A stretch of 54,636 nt of DNA from Bacteroidota bacterium (GCA_028873925.1 JAPPNA010000149.1:1-54636); one strand, 5' to 3'. Shown: positions 9,627-18,884, counted from the stretch's first letter. Numbers and translations: made by a program. The notes: generated by a model not told the origin, from the letters alone.

Positions 9627-10403
9627 TCAGATCAGTGATCGGGACTGACCGCCATCCACATTCAGGCAGGCACCGGTCACCAAGCTGGCACGCTCAGAAA
9701 GCAGAAACGCCGCCACATCGCCGATTTCTTCGGCCCGGCCAAATCGTCCGATCGGCAGGTTCTGTGTTACAAACGCCTTCATACCTTCGGGATCACTCTG
9801 GACCCGACGGTCCCAGGATCCGCCCGGAAAACGAATGGAGCCCGGAGCCAGCGTGTTGACACGGATGTTTTCGCCGGCCAGCTCGAGCGCCATTATTTTC
9901 GCCGCACTGATCAGTGCGGACTTGGTTGCATTGTAGGCTGAAAGCCCGGCACCCCCCGCCTCTCTTCCGAAGATTGAGGAAACAAAGAGGATCGACCCGC
10001 CCCCACCGGCGCGCATGTGCGGCACTGCCGCGCGGCTGGCACGCAGATGCACCCTGAAATTCAAGTCCAGAATAGCCTCCCAATCCCCGTCTGTCAGCTC
10101 TTCAAACCGGCCGCGCCGGTTGCCACCCACATTGTTGACCAGACAGTTGAGGCATCCGAAGTGACTCGCCGCCTGGCTGATGATCTGCTCGGGAGCACCC
10201 GGCGAACATACATCCGCCGGAAGGGCCAGAACCTCTACATCCAGCGCGCGCATGGCCGCAGCGGCTTCCGACAGGGGTTGCTCCTGCCGGGCACATACCG
10301 CGAGGTGGCATCCTTCACGGGCCAGCCGCATGGCAATGGCCCTGCCGAGTCCGCGACTGGCTCCCGTCACGACAGCCACCTTGCCCTTCAGCTCAAGATT
10401 CAT
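9627..10403 (-). CDS. Short-chain dehydrogenase/reductase
   Basis: A 258-aa classical SDR. It has the TGASRGLG cofactor loop near the N terminus, NNVGG, the catalytic serine in VSS, and YNATK containing the Tyr and Lys of the active site. It ends with VTGACLNVDGG, the usual C-terminal signature. The absence of an acidic residue right after strand 2 (VCARQ) hints at NADPH. ATG at 10403 gives the standard start (MNLELKGK); a second in-frame ATG at 10430 would add nine residues. It is divergent from xseB and ends 1 bp from the YjbQ-like gene on the opposite strand. The substrate is unknown; 3-oxoacyl-ACP reductase-like or sugar-alcohol dehydrogenase are both possible. Confidence 0.88.
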   Translation of the reverse strand: MNLELKGKVAVVTGASRGLGRAIAMRLAREGCHLAVCARQEQPLSEAAAAMRALDVEVLALPADVCSPGAPEQIISQAASHFGCLNCLVNNVGGNRRGRFEELTDGDWEAILDLNFRVHLRASRAAVPHMRAGGGGSILFVSSIFGREAGGAGLSAYNATKSALISAAKIMALELAGENIRVNTLAPGSIRFPGGSWDRRVQSDPEGMKAFVTQNLPIGRFGRAEEIGDVAAFLLSERASLVTGACLNVDGGQSRSLI

Positions 10404-10461
10404 CTTTTTGACCGCTTTTGCGTACAACATTCATCGTACACAGCACACCCAGTCTTGTTTG

Positions 10462-10677
10462 ATGAGTGAAGCCGTCCCGCTTGAGGAACTGTCCTTTGAG
10501 GCACTTATGCAGCGCCTGGCATCGCTGGCGGAAAGTCTGGCAGAGGATAACGACGGACTGGAAACCGCGCTACAGCGGTATGAAGCCGGGATGGCGGTGG
10601 CTGCAGAATGCCTCCGCCGCCTGGAAAAGGCGGAACAGCGGGTTATGCAGATCAAAGAAGGCGCTGAGGCCCAATAA
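10462..10677 (+). CDS. xseB: Exodeoxyribonuclease VII small subunit
   Basis: A 71-aa protein with the complete XseB pattern: LSFEALMQRLASLAE near the start, then DGLETALQRYEAGM, and a helix rich in Leu/Glu/Arg. It binds XseA to form exonuclease VII. Length is typical (60-85). It is the first gene of a four-gene same-strand run (xseB, 173-aa protein, potassium channel, L,D-transpeptidase) with gaps of only 6-11 bp, so probably an operon. The start at 10462 lies in the short divergent region shared with the SDR gene. Confidence 0.9.
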   Translation: MSEAVPLEELSFEALMQRLASLAESLAEDNDGLETALQRYEAGMAVAAECLRRLEKAEQRVMQIKEGAEAQ

Positions 10678-10683
10678 GCAGAT

Positions 10684-11205
10684 ATGCCGGAAGACAACTA
10701 CAGCATGGCACCCGACCTCTTCCCGGACCTGCCGGGATCGGCCCGGACCTGGATATTTGCGCTTGAAGGCACACCGGCAGAATGCCGGAGCGCGCTTGGC
10801 CGGGTCAATACCTTTTTGAATTCGTGGCTCTCCCATGGGCACGCCGTGTCGGGGCAGGCCACGCTCGCCGGCGGGCGTTTCCTGATCGTCAGCGGTCAGG
10901 TGTCAAACGGCCAGGTCAGCGGCTGCAGCATTGATACGCTGACCCGAGCGGTTACCGAAGCGGTCCGGGAAGCGGGATGCAGGATGGTTTCTCCGATGAA
11001 AATCAGCTACCAATGCGTGGACGGCACTATCGCCTTTGCCTCACGTCCTGTATTTCGGCAGCTGCTCAGCGCCGGTAAGGTTACGCCTGCAACACCGATC
11101 TGTGATGTGGCCATCAGTCAGCTGCGCGATTTGCGGGCCGGAAAATTCATGCGGCCCCTTTCCAGATCTCCCTTCGCACGCGTTTTCCGCGTTCAGCCGG
11201 AATAG
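10684..11205 (+). CDS. Conserved small protein of a Bacteroidota-associated family
   Basis: A 173-aa protein with ARTWIFAL near residue 20, F..SW..HG..VSG, RFLIVSG and SGCSID in the first half. This combination recalls a short conserved Bacteroidota protein often mislabelled as an ABC transporter ATPase; no Walker motifs are present here. The function is unknown. It begins 6 bp after the xseB stop and ends just before the channel gene, whose ribosome-binding site overlaps this stop codon. A later ATG at 10705 is an alternative start. It has no signal peptide or membrane segment, so it is probably cytoplasmic. Confidence 0.7.
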   Translation: MPEDNYSMAPDLFPDLPGSARTWIFALEGTPAECRSALGRVNTFLNSWLSHGHAVSGQATLAGGRFLIVSGQVSNGQVSGCSIDTLTRAVTEAVREAGCRMVSPMKISYQCVDGTIAFASRPVFRQLLSAGKVTPATPICDVAISQLRDLRAGKFMRPLSRSPFARVFRVQPE

Positions 11206-11215
11206 GAAAAAACGA

Positions 11216-12289
11216 TTGCCAGGTCCCGTGCTGCCGCCACATGTAACCCAGTGGGTCAAGGAGAAGCCCTCCGAGCAGCGGGAGATGATTGCCGCGATGG
11301 TCTTTCTCGGGGTGTGGATGTGTGTCGGTACCGCCGGCTACCGCATTCTGGAGCACTGGCCGCTGCTGGATGCCTTCTACATGAGCTTCATCACGCTGAC
11401 CACGATTGGCTTCAGCGAAATACACGCTCTGTCAGCCGAGGGGCGGATTTTCACCGTGGTTTTTGCATTCGTGGGCATCGGCGTTGTAGCTTTTACTGCA
11501 GCCCGCGGGGCTCAGCTGCTGGTCGCCGGTGCTATAATTCGGCAGCGACAGCGTGCACGTAAGATCAGACTTATGCGTAATCACTATGTCATCTGCGGCT
11601 TTGGCCGCATAGGTCAGGATGTCACGGCTGCCCTGGTCAGAGCAGGCAAGCCTGTCGTCGTGGTTGACCTCAGCAAACAGCGGAATCATAGCGCGATCGA
11701 CCAGGGCTATCTGGCCGTGTTGGGGGATGCGACCCAGGAGTCCACGCTGCGATCCGCCGGCGTGGAGCATGCCTGCGGGCTGATCACGCTGTTGCCTGAA
11801 GACAGCCTGAATGTCTACGTCACCCTGGTCGGGCGCGAAATCAACCCGGAGCTGTTTATCCTGGCCCGAGCCTATGACCTGGCCAGCCGTAAGCGCCTGG
11901 TACGAGCCGGGGCCACGCAGGCCGTTGCGCCCGCTCATGTCGGCGCTTCGCGCATCGTCCAGGTCATACTAAAGCCGTTCGTGGATCAGTTTATATCCAA
12001 TGTGCTCACGGTTGGAGATCTGGAACTGACCATTGAACAAATTCGTGTCACTGACGACTCCTACTTAGCGGGGAAAACACTGGGAGAACTTCAGTTCCGG
12101 GATAATTTCAAGGCCGTCGTCACCTGTATCCTGAAGGCACCGGCAATGACCATGCTTTTTCCGCCGGGGCCTGACGATCGGATTGAGGCAGGAGACATGC
12201 TGCTGGTGCTTGCCTCGAATGAAATGCTGGGGCAGCTGAGCCACCTTGGCGAGCATGCGGACCTTTCAGCCCTTACTGAGCCACACTGA
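11216..12289 (+). CDS. Two-TM potassium channel with TrkA-N (RCK) domain
   Basis: A 357-aa channel of the MthK/Kch type. A first TM (about residues 25-43), a pore helix with the filter TLTTIGFSE, and a second TM (FTVVFAFVGIGVVAF) precede a Rossmann RCK/TrkA-N domain (YVICGFGRIGQDV). A TrkA-C domain follows (TLGELQFRDNF to the end). The filter is TIGF rather than the canonical T-V-G-Y-G, so ion selectivity is uncertain. No ATG fits. I chose TTG at 11216, which has AGGAAA 6-11 bp upstream overlapping the previous stop; GTG at 11228 is an alternative. ATG at 11285 would remove the start of TM1. It is third in the xseB operon. Confidence 0.85.
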   Translation: MPGPVLPPHVTQWVKEKPSEQREMIAAMVFLGVWMCVGTAGYRILEHWPLLDAFYMSFITLTTIGFSEIHALSAEGRIFTVVFAFVGIGVVAFTAARGAQLLVAGAIIRQRQRARKIRLMRNHYVICGFGRIGQDVTAALVRAGKPVVVVDLSKQRNHSAIDQGYLAVLGDATQESTLRSAGVEHACGLITLLPEDSLNVYVTLVGREINPELFILARAYDLASRKRLVRAGATQAVAPAHVGASRIVQVILKPFVDQFISNVLTVGDLELTIEQIRVTDDSYLAGKTLGELQFRDNFKAVVTCILKAPAMTMLFPPGPDDRIEAGDMLLVLASNEMLGQLSHLGEHADLSALTEPH

Positions 12290-12300
12290 ACTGACACGCA

Positions 12301-13263
12301 ATGAACCGAATCCAAACCCTCCTTATCGCGATGTGCCTCGCATGGACCGCTGCGGATGTAGCGCAGGCCCAACGCGCGAGTTATATCGATCAGGAAGCGG
12401 TCGCCGACCTGCTGAATCTGCGTTTTGAAAGCCTAGAGGCCGTACCGGAGGTGCACTATGAGTACTATGTGCTGGAGAACGACCGCGGCAACAGTGCGCT
12501 GGCGCGTAACGATCTGTACCGGTACATCGGCGAGGGGGATGTGCATCTGGGCAAGACCCGCGCTGAACTGGTGCAGATGATCAATCGTCGGCTCATGCAA
12601 ACCTACAGCGTGGGCGATACCGTAATTGTGCCGACCCAGTTTAATCTGGATTTCCGGGCGTACACCCCATTCCCGCGCTACTACACCGGCGGACGTGAGT
12701 TTGACAAGCTCTTCATCATGGATAAGACCATCCAGGCCTTCGCCGCCTATGAGTACGGTCAGCTCATGCGCTGGGGCATCATCAACACCGGTAATCCGGA
12801 CGAAAAACCTACCCCGAACGGACGCTACAACTTCAATTGGCAGCAGGAGGAGCGTATTTCCACGGACAGCCCGCCGGGTGAGGAATGGCTCATGTACTGG
12901 GTAATGAATTTCCATGCGGACCGGGGCATGCATGTCCACCAGTATGAAATGCCAACGGGCGGTCCCATGAGCCACGGATGCGTACGGCTGGTGGACGCGG
13001 ACGCGGAATGGGTCTACCACTGGGCGGACACCTGGACCACCACGAGCTCTTCGGTCGGCATTGCGTCGGTGGGGGCGCGCATTCTCAAACAGGGCACCAC
13101 GGTCCTGGTCATCGGCACGGAGCCGCGCGGCAAACCTCGGCCATTCTCACACGGCCGCCGCTATCCTGTCATCAACACCGTAGATCTTCCCGCACACCCG
13201 TACGATGTGCCGCCCGGCACCCCACAGCAGAAACGCTTTGATGAACTGCGCAGCGCCGGATAA
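12301..13263 (+). CDS. Exported L,D-transpeptidase (YkuD family)
   Basis: A 320-aa protein with a signal peptide ending about AQA-Q (residues 21-24). The YkuD catalytic motif is SHGCVRL, with the nucleophile C227 and upstream histidines at H211 and H213. The family forms 3-3 peptidoglycan cross-links or attaches proteins to the wall in the periplasm. The central region (residues 100-200) carries the beta-sandwich strands including NTGNPDEKPTPNGRY. It starts 11 bp after the channel gene and is last in the operon, ending 5 bp from the convergent lepB gene. The region before the catalytic domain has no LysM repeat. Confidence 0.88.
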   Translation: MNRIQTLLIAMCLAWTAADVAQAQRASYIDQEAVADLLNLRFESLEAVPEVHYEYYVLENDRGNSALARNDLYRYIGEGDVHLGKTRAELVQMINRRLMQTYSVGDTVIVPTQFNLDFRAYTPFPRYYTGGREFDKLFIMDKTIQAFAAYEYGQLMRWGIINTGNPDEKPTPNGRYNFNWQQEERISTDSPPGEEWLMYWVMNFHADRGMHVHQYEMPTGGPMSHGCVRLVDADAEWVYHWADTWTTTSSSVGIASVGARILKQGTTVLVIGTEPRGKPRPFSHGRRYPVINTVDLPAHPYDVPPGTPQQKRFDELRSAG

Positions 13264-13268
13264 TTCGG

Positions 13269-14414
13269 CTATCGGATGGCACTGAACATTCGCCCGAACC
13301 GAATTTGACCCACCAGTGCGGGGCGGTTATCCTTATCCCAGGAGAAATACACCAGGATAGCCCGGCCGACGACATGGTCCATGGGCACAAATCCCCAGAA
13401 GCGGCTGTCCATTGAATTGTCCCGGTTGTCCCCCATGACAAAAAAATAGTCCTGGCTGAACGTGTAGGACTCCTGCAGCTGACCATCAATACTGTAACCC
13501 TCGTCGGTTACGGCCACTTGACGACCCTCGTACTGTCTTAGAACGGGTTCAATTATCGGCCAGGACTCTTCATCCAGCGCCAGCGTCAGGCCTTCGCCCG
13601 GGATCGGGACCGGCCCGTAATTGTCGGTCGTGTACCCGCGTCCCAGCGGATAGATGTCATCGCGCCCACCCCGCGTCGGACTGACCACAGCCGGGCGAAT
13701 ATCTTCAATGTACTCCCATTGCCGCATCTGATCGACCGCCATATCGGTGGCTTGAATGCGCTCAATGGATGGATTGGGAGTGGGAACGGACCGTTCCACC
13801 CCCGCCTCCTCCAGCCGGGCGCGTGGCAGGCGGATCCGCGGGTCATTCTTGTAGACATACCAGGAGCGCTGCATCGTATCTTTGAACGGCAGCTCTGTTT
13901 CGCGGAAGGCCAGCACCTCCCCTCCGATATGAACGACTTTGTTGACAATCTCAAGCGTATCGCCGGGCATACCGATAATGCGCTTGATGTAGTGTTCCTT
14001 GCGGTCAATGGGTTTGCCCGGGTCTGTAGGCCAGTTGAATACGACCGAATCAAAGCGCTTGGGACCTGAAAACCCCGGCAGTCGGGTCCAGGGTAGCTCC
14101 AGTCCGCGGATATAAATCTGCGTAAACGGAATGCCAAGGGTGATCGGCGTACGCATGCCGTAGTGAAGCTTGGAGACCATGATATAGTCTCCCACCAGCA
14201 GACTCTTCTCCATGGACGGAGTCGGAATCCGGAACAGATCAATAAACAGTGAGCGCACGATAATCATGAACACCACTGCGAAGATCAGAGCATCCAACCA
14301 TTCTCTGATGGGCCCCTTCTTCTTCGGCGGCGGGCCCTTCTTGCCCGCCTGTCTTTTGGCGGCCCGTTCGGCGCGCTGCTGTCGGCGCTCCCGTCGGCTC
14401 AATGAATCAGCCAT
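13269..14414 (-). CDS. lepB: Signal peptidase I with a long insertion
   Basis: A 381-aa leader peptidase that removes Sec/Tat signal peptides at the outer face of the inner membrane. A lysine/arginine-rich cytoplasmic tail (1-37) precedes one TM (about 40-60). The catalytic serine is S67 in PTPSMEKSLLVGDYI and the general base is K144 in YIKRIIGMPGD. The terminal signature GDNRDNSMDSRFWG is intact. Residues about 170-320 are an insertion between the base and the GDNRDNS box, as in Bacteroidota/Rhodothermota-type long enzymes (Escherichia: 324 aa). It is third in the lepA, secreted protein, lepB run on the minus strand, 27 bp after its upstream neighbour. Confidence 0.95.
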   Translation of the reverse strand: MADSLSRRERRQQRAERAAKRQAGKKGPPPKKKGPIREWLDALIFAVVFMIIVRSLFIDLFRIPTPSMEKSLLVGDYIMVSKLHYGMRTPITLGIPFTQIYIRGLELPWTRLPGFSGPKRFDSVVFNWPTDPGKPIDRKEHYIKRIIGMPGDTLEIVNKVVHIGGEVLAFRETELPFKDTMQRSWYVYKNDPRIRLPRARLEEAGVERSVPTPNPSIERIQATDMAVDQMRQWEYIEDIRPAVVSPTRGGRDDIYPLGRGYTTDNYGPVPIPGEGLTLALDEESWPIIEPVLRQYEGRQVAVTDEGYSIDGQLQESYTFSQDYFFVMGDNRDNSMDSRFWGFVPMDHVVGRAILVYFSWDKDNRPALVGQIRFGRMFSAIR

Positions 14415-14441
14415 TTGCGGTTACTGGGTGTAGGGTCGTGT

Positions 14442-15245
14442 TCAGCGGTCCGCATCCACCAGTTCAGGGCGTCCGCGGGACAGGTTGGGCGGTCTGATTT
14501 CACGGAGAAAATAAGCCTCTCCGTTATAGCCCGTCCGATACCATCGCTCCGTGACCGAATTGAAGAAATAGTCCACATGAGGTGCCGGTGCCGTATCGGC
14601 CAAGATTGCCCCGAGCAGTGTCTGCCGCAGCCGATACAATTCATTACGGTAACGGTGGTCACCGGATACCAGAATGCCCCGATCAAAGGGTCCCCCGGTG
14701 TCCATAAACATGACCAGCACCGAGTCATTAACGACCATCCAGTACTCAAACTGCATCGATTCCACGGGCACCCCGTCAAGAAACTCCTGCTCCACAAGTG
14801 TCCGGGTCGGTGTCCCGAATCGGCGCTCCATACGTGCCCGAATGGCGTGTGTTGAAAGGGTATCCAGCGTCGTGAAGTAGTTGTTGCCCAGATACGCCCA
14901 CTGCACCTCATCGAACTGATGCTGCACATCCGCCCGGTTTTCCGGTCTGATCACGACCCAGTTCTCAAACGGATTCAAAGCGGAACTTTCTTCGGTCTGC
15001 TCCGGGGGCAGCGCCGGATTGAGCCCCCGCACCCAGATGCCGAACGAATCTGAGGCTACCGGCAGAACCTGCGGGGTCCGCGGGTGTACCGTGGCCCCAT
15101 ACTCGGCTATAAAGGCATCGTAGGCGCGGGCGGAGCGGGCCTCTGCGTATATGCGCCCCACATCGTCAGCACCGATACGCGGGGTCTGGGCCTGCGCACC
15201 CGCGGCCATCGCCATGATACCGACCCAGGAAATAATTCCTCGCAT
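14442..15245 (-). CDS. Secreted protein of unknown function between lepA and lepB
   Basis: A 267-aa protein with a signal peptide (MRGIISWVGIMAMAAGAQAQ) and no membrane anchor after it. The middle segment, ARMERRFGTPTRTL followed by FEYWMVV and VMFMDTGGPF, faintly recalls GWxTD-type proteins of Bacteroidota, where a predicted gliding or assembly role is discussed. The match is weak and the name-giving motif is absent. The ATG at 15245 is 1 bp from the lepA stop codon (TGAtATG), arguing for translational coupling. An upstream in-frame ATG inside lepA would destroy the signal peptide layout. No catalytic motif is visible. Confidence 0.75.
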   Translation of the reverse strand: MRGIISWVGIMAMAAGAQAQTPRIGADDVGRIYAEARSARAYDAFIAEYGATVHPRTPQVLPVASDSFGIWVRGLNPALPPEQTEESSALNPFENWVVIRPENRADVQHQFDEVQWAYLGNNYFTTLDTLSTHAIRARMERRFGTPTRTLVEQEFLDGVPVESMQFEYWMVVNDSVLVMFMDTGGPFDRGILVSGDHRYRNELYRLRQTLLGAILADTAPAPHVDYFFNSVTERWYRTGYNGEAYFLREIRPPNLSRGRPELVDADR

Positions 15246-15246
15246 A

Positions 15247-17046
15247 TCAATGCTCCATGGATAGAACGGCCAGGAATGCCTCCTGGGGCACTTCAACGCT
15301 GCCCACCTGCTTCATACGTTTCTTACCCTCTTTCTGTTTTTCCAGGAGCTTTCGTTTGCGCGTAATGTCACCGCCGTAGCATTTGGCGGTGACATCCTTG
15401 CGAACGGCCTTCACGGTGGTCCGTGCAATGACCCGACTGCCGATAGCCGCCTGGATCGCCACCTCAAACATCTGACGCGGGATCAGGTCCTTAAGACGCG
15501 CAGTCAACTTTCGGCCCATTTCGTAGGCCTTGCTGCGATGCACAATTGCGCTCAGCGCATCCACCGGATCCTTATTGATTAGGATGTCCAACTTTATCAG
15601 GTCACTCTTCCGGTAGCCGCTGAAGTCATAGTCAAAAGAGGCGTACCCGCGGCTGAGGCTCTTGAGCCGGTCATAAAAGTCAAAGACGATTTCACCCAGC
15701 GGCAGCTTATATTCAAGGCTGGCGCGCTGGGTGTCCAAGTAGGTCTGATTCACGTAGACACCGCGTCGCTCCTGGCACAGCTTCATGATATTGCCGATAT
15801 ATTCGGTGGGCGTGATGATTTCCGCGGTCACATACGGCTCCCGGATATGATCTCTGACATTCGGCACCTTGTTCGGATTTTCGATCACTTCCACTTCGCC
15901 ATCTGACCTGACCACTTCATATTTGACATTGGGAAGGGTGGTGATGATGTCCATGTTGAACTCACGGTCCAGCCGCTCCTGTACGATTTCCATGTGGAGA
16001 AGCCCGAGAAAACCTACACGAAACCCGAATCCCAGTGCGGCGGAGGTTTCCGGCTCGTATTCGATGGCGGCATCATTGAGCTGCAGGCGCTCGAGGGATC
16101 CACGCAGATCCTCAAAGTCTTCCGCATTGGCCGGGTAGACCCCGGAAAACACCATGGGCTTAACTTCCTTAAAGCCGGCGATGGGTGTTTCAGCGGGATA
16201 TCTGGTGTGGGTAATTGTATCGCCCACCTTGGTATGTCGGACATCCTTGATGGACGCGATTACGTAGCCCACATCTCCGGCCCGCAGTTCGTCAGCGGGC
16301 TGCATCCCCAGCCGCAGGTGTCCGATTTCTTCGGCGAGATATTCCTGGCGAGTCGCCATGAATCGAATCGGATCACGTCGGCGCAGCGTACCCTCAAAGA
16401 TGCGGACATAAGCAACCGCCCCGCGATACTGATTGAATACGGAGTCAAATATGAGTGCCTGCAGGGCTGCGTCCGGATTGCCTTTCGGTGCCGGTATGCG
16501 CCGGACGATGCAATCCAGTAGGGCCGACACTCCGTCCCCTGTCTTAGCGCTGATTTTAAGGATATCTTCCGCCGGCTCTCCAATCAGATTCTCCACTGAC
16601 ATGGCCACCAGATCCGGGGCAGCCCCGGGCAGATCAAGTTTATTGAGAACGGGGATAATCTCCAGATCATTATCCAGGGCCAGGTACAGGTTGCTGATCG
16701 TCTGGGCCTCAATGCCCTGAGCCGCATCCACCACCAGAATCGCTCCTTCACAGGCATTCAGCGCCCGTGACACTTCATAGGCAAAGTCCACATGGCCTGG
16801 GGTATCTATCAGGTTGAGCGTGTACTGTACGCCATCCGGTGCCCGGTACCGCATCTGGATTGCGTGGCTCTTGATCGTGATGCCACGCTCGCGCTCCAGG
16901 TCCATGGAATCCAGCACCTGATCCTGCATTTCCCGCTGCTCCACTGTGCCGGTCAGTTCCAGCATGCGGTCAGCCAGCGTGCTTTTGCCGTGATCAATGT
17001 GCGCAATTATGCAGAAATTGCGGATTCGGCTCAGGCCCGACGACAT
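15247..17046 (-). CDS. lepA: Elongation factor 4 (LepA), back-translocating ribosomal GTPase
   Basis: A 599-aa LepA, the usual length. G1 is AHIDHGKST, followed by [10 protein letters not shown] (G2), DTPGH (G3) and NKLDLP (G4). The family-specific C-terminal domain ends with [19 protein letters not shown]. It acts on the ribosome to relieve stalled or mistranslocated states. ATG at 17046 gives the canonical [20 protein letters not shown]; a longer in-frame start at 17127 is not conserved in type. The first 58 codons or so are duplicated as a pseudogene at 18341-18515. It heads the lepA, secreted protein, lepB operon. Confidence 0.97.
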   Translation of the reverse strand: MSSGLSRIRNFCIIAHIDHGKSTLADRMLELTGTVEQREMQDQVLDSMDLERERGITIKSHAIQMRYRAPDGVQYTLNLIDTPGHVDFAYEVSRALNACEGAILVVDAAQGIEAQTISNLYLALDNDLEIIPVLNKLDLPGAAPDLVAMSVENLIGEPAEDILKISAKTGDGVSALLDCIVRRIPAPKGNPDAALQALIFDSVFNQYRGAVAYVRIFEGTLRRRDPIRFMATRQEYLAEEIGHLRLGMQPADELRAGDVGYVIASIKDVRHTKVGDTITHTRYPAETPIAGFKEVKPMVFSGVYPANAEDFEDLRGSLERLQLNDAAIEYEPETSAALGFGFRVGFLGLLHMEIVQERLDREFNMDIITTLPNVKYEVVRSDGEVEVIENPNKVPNVRDHIREPYVTAEIITPTEYIGNIMKLCQERRGVYVNQTYLDTQRASLEYKLPLGEIVFDFYDRLKSLSRGYASFDYDFSGYRKSDLIKLDILINKDPVDALSAIVHRSKAYEMGRKLTARLKDLIPRQMFEVAIQAAIGSRVIARTTVKAVRKDVTAKCYGGDITRKRKLLEKQKEGKKRMKQVGSVEVPQEAFLAVLSMEH

Positions 17047-17292
17047 CAGCCCCCGCGAAGTTCGGTGGAGTCCGGCAAACTGCAGATACGGGCGGGATTC
17101 TGTTGCACGAAACCGAAGGGTCTGCATTTTGGGGATGCCTCGGAGCCAGCCTGGAATCCCGCGGGCTGCCGTGGGCCGAACTGCACATAGCTCCTGCCCC
17201 GGCTGAAGGGTACTGGCAGGCCGGTGATGCGCAGCGTTGCGTCAGGCTCTGATTCAGCAGGCACTTCCAAGATGATCGGCTGGGTCCAAAAC

Positions 17293-17325
17293 AAAAAATC
17301 CCTGCAGACCTAAGGGCTGCAAGGG
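17293..17325 (-). terminator. Rho-independent terminator of tRNA-Leu
   Basis: Read on the minus strand just after the tRNA, CCCTTGCAG and CTGCAGGG pair with one bulged base around a 7-9 nt loop. A run of six T residues follows. It lies 7 bp beyond the tRNA 3' end. The same hairpin, slightly changed, is present in the duplicated copy near 18760-18795. Confidence 0.65.
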
Positions 17326-17332
17326 TAGCTTG

Positions 17333-17416
17333 TGCCCTGGAGAGGACTCGAACCTCCACGTCCGTACGGACACAGCATCCTGAATGCTGCGCGTCTACCA
17401 GTTCCGCCACCAGGGC
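17333..17416 (-). tRNA. tRNA-Leu (anticodon CAG)
   Basis: The minus-strand sequence folds as a long-variable-arm tRNA. The acceptor is GCCCTGG/CCAGGGC with discriminator A, the D arm starts at GCGGAACTGG, the anticodon arm is CAGCA-TTCAGGA-TGCTG, and the variable arm is GTCCGTACGGAC. The T loop is TTCGAGT. The anticodon CAG reads CUG leucine codons. CCA is not encoded. A degenerate copy lies at 18801-18884. Confidence 0.95.
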
Positions 17417-17618
17417 ATGGTGAATTTGAATGCACGCAGGGTGGGACTGTTCCCGCTTCCAGTCGACCGGATGAGCGGTTGGCTCGTATTTCTCTGCCGA
17501 GTCCTTACCCAGCGCGCGTAGCCCGGGCGGAACAGCTGTTCCGAGGATTGATTATTGGGCCGTGGGAAACTCGTTGGGTGAACAGGCTTACGAGATATCC
17601 AGATCAGATTGCACAAAG

Positions 17619-17810
17619 ATGGGAAATCAGGAGCGCTCCAGCGATCCCAAGCGATCTTCCGATGATAGACGCGAGGAAGATGCGTCGCGCAAAGAAGAGC
17701 CGAGACCACCAAGGTGGATCAAGGTGCCTGATGTGAGGGCCGAGCCTGAGACAATGACAGCCAGAGAATTCTGGCGGGCCGTCGGAAGGGGGCTCACAGA
17801 AAGAGTTTGA
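17619..17810 (+). CDS. 63-aa conserved small protein, copy A
   Basis: A small hydrophilic protein with no recognised family. The N half is rich in Asp/Ser/Arg/Glu (DRREEDASRKEEP). The C half is PPRWIKVPDV, then MTAREFWRAVGRGLT. The second copy at 19092-19283 has the same length and frame and nearly the same C half, although the surrounding noncoding sequence has drifted. That argues that it is or was a real gene. There is no clear ribosome-binding site. It is convergent with the membrane-protein sequence and overlaps the 3' end of the latter in copy B. A role as a CBASS-linked accessory is speculation. Confidence 0.5.
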   Translation: MGNQERSSDPKRSSDDRREEDASRKEEPRPPRWIKVPDVRAEPETMTAREFWRAVGRGLTERV

Positions 17811-18345
17811 TCAAGAACAGCCATAGTAGAGCGGGCATGGGGGACCATTGAAATGAGGCCGCCAATGCCCGCACAATCTGGGCGCAATCGCGGTCGTTCC
17901 GAGCTGCCGGAGTCAGTTTGCTGAACTTGCCCGGCGTGTTGCGCCAATTCCTTGTATCGCGCTGAGGGCGGAGATGGCAATGCTGAACACACGCAAGCCC
18001 ATCACGAAGCTGAGTCCCTTCTCCAAACCTTAAGCTTGGGTCCGTGCCTCCCAGTCTGTCCCGAAAACAAAGATGGAGGCTGCAAACGTGACGATGCCCA
18101 TGGCTTTGACCCCATACTCCTGACTCAAAGCGCGATTCTGGCATTGGGCCAGAAATACTTCTGCGCTATCACGCGCGGGGGCTAAGCCTTCTTCAAAGTC
18201 GTCAGGATGGATGGCGATTACGTTCTCAGACTCAAGTTCCGTTACAGAATCTGTTACGGGAAACGCCGCTAGGTCGTACATGTCCACATCTACTGAGGTC
18301 GCCAACCGCCACGAAAAACTTGAACCACGCCCGCTGACCTTGATT
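17811..18345 (-). pseudogene. Broken 3' fragment of the CBASS-linked membrane protein gene
   Basis: Minus-strand sequence here encodes [37 protein letters not shown] and [12 protein letters not shown]. These match residues about 185-255 of the intact protein at 19267-20382. A five-codon deletion follows LSQE, after which the frame is lost (frameshifts and stops) and only nucleotide similarity continues toward 17811. The N-terminal half, including TM1, is absent. At 18341-18345 the sequence joins the lepA fragment, giving a short chimeric reading frame that lacks a proper start. Confidence 0.8.
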
Positions 18346-18515
18346 GCGATGCTTCGCTCGCGCTTGAGATCCATGGAGTCCGGCACCTGATCCTGCATTG
18401 CCCGCTGCTCCACTGTGCCGGTCAGTTCCAGCATGCGGTCGGCCAGCGTGCTTTGGCCGTGATCAATGTACGCAATTAGGCAGAAATGGCGGATTCAACT
18501 CAGGCCGGACGACAT
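18341..18515 (-). pseudogene. lepA 5' pseudogene fragment
   Basis: A copy of the first 58 or so lepA codons from MSSGLS to about RERSIAIK. Codon 7 is TGA at 18495-18497 where lepA has CGA. The G1 motif reads DHGQST instead of DHGKST, so the GTP-binding lysine is lost. It cannot make LepA. The fragment is the left end of the second repeat unit. Confidence 0.85.
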
Positions 18516-18800
18516 CGGCCCCCGCGAAGTTCGGTGGAGCCGGGCCAACTGCAGATACGGGCGGGATGCCGGTGCACGAAACCGAAGGGTCTGCATTTTG
18601 GGACTGCCTCGGATCCGGCCCGGAATCCCGAGGGCCGCCGCGGGCCGAACTGCACACAGCCCCTGCCCCGGCTGACGGATACAAGCAGACCGGTGAGGCG
18701 CAGCGTTGCGTCACGCTCTGATTCAGCACGCACTTCTAAGATGATCGGCCGGATCCAAAACAAAAAGCCCCGCAGACCTAAGGGCTGCAAGGGTAACATG

Positions 18801-18884
18801 TGCCCTGGAAAGGACTCTAACCGCCACATCCGTACGGACACAGCATCCTGAATGCTGCGCGTCTACCAGTTCCGCCACCAGGGT
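18801..18884 (-). pseudogene. Degenerate tRNA-Leu copy
   Basis: Duplicate of the tRNA at 17333-17416. The anticodon arm is unchanged. The acceptor stem now begins with A opposite C, the T stem has lost pairs (GGCGG against CCTTT), and the T loop reads TTAGAGT rather than TTCGAGT. It is unlikely to give a functional tRNA. Confidence 0.75.

Larger units (their letters stand above)
16871..18340. repeat. Tandem duplication, unit A
   Basis: First copy of a diverged direct repeat of about 1.5 kb. In + order it holds the lepA 5' end, the lepA-tRNA spacer, tRNA-Leu(CAG), a 63-aa ORF and the 3' part of a membrane-protein gene. The matching second unit begins at 18341. At the join the membrane-protein sequence runs directly into lepA sequence, with TTGAT shared by both parents. 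In this unit lepA and the tRNA are intact and the membrane-protein part is broken. Confidence 0.85.

Noticed and set aside
18030-18434. LepA-membrane protein fusion as a real gene
   Set aside because: The natural LepA start is followed by TGA, the P-loop lysine is lost and the 3' part is frameshifted, so it is treated as duplication debris.
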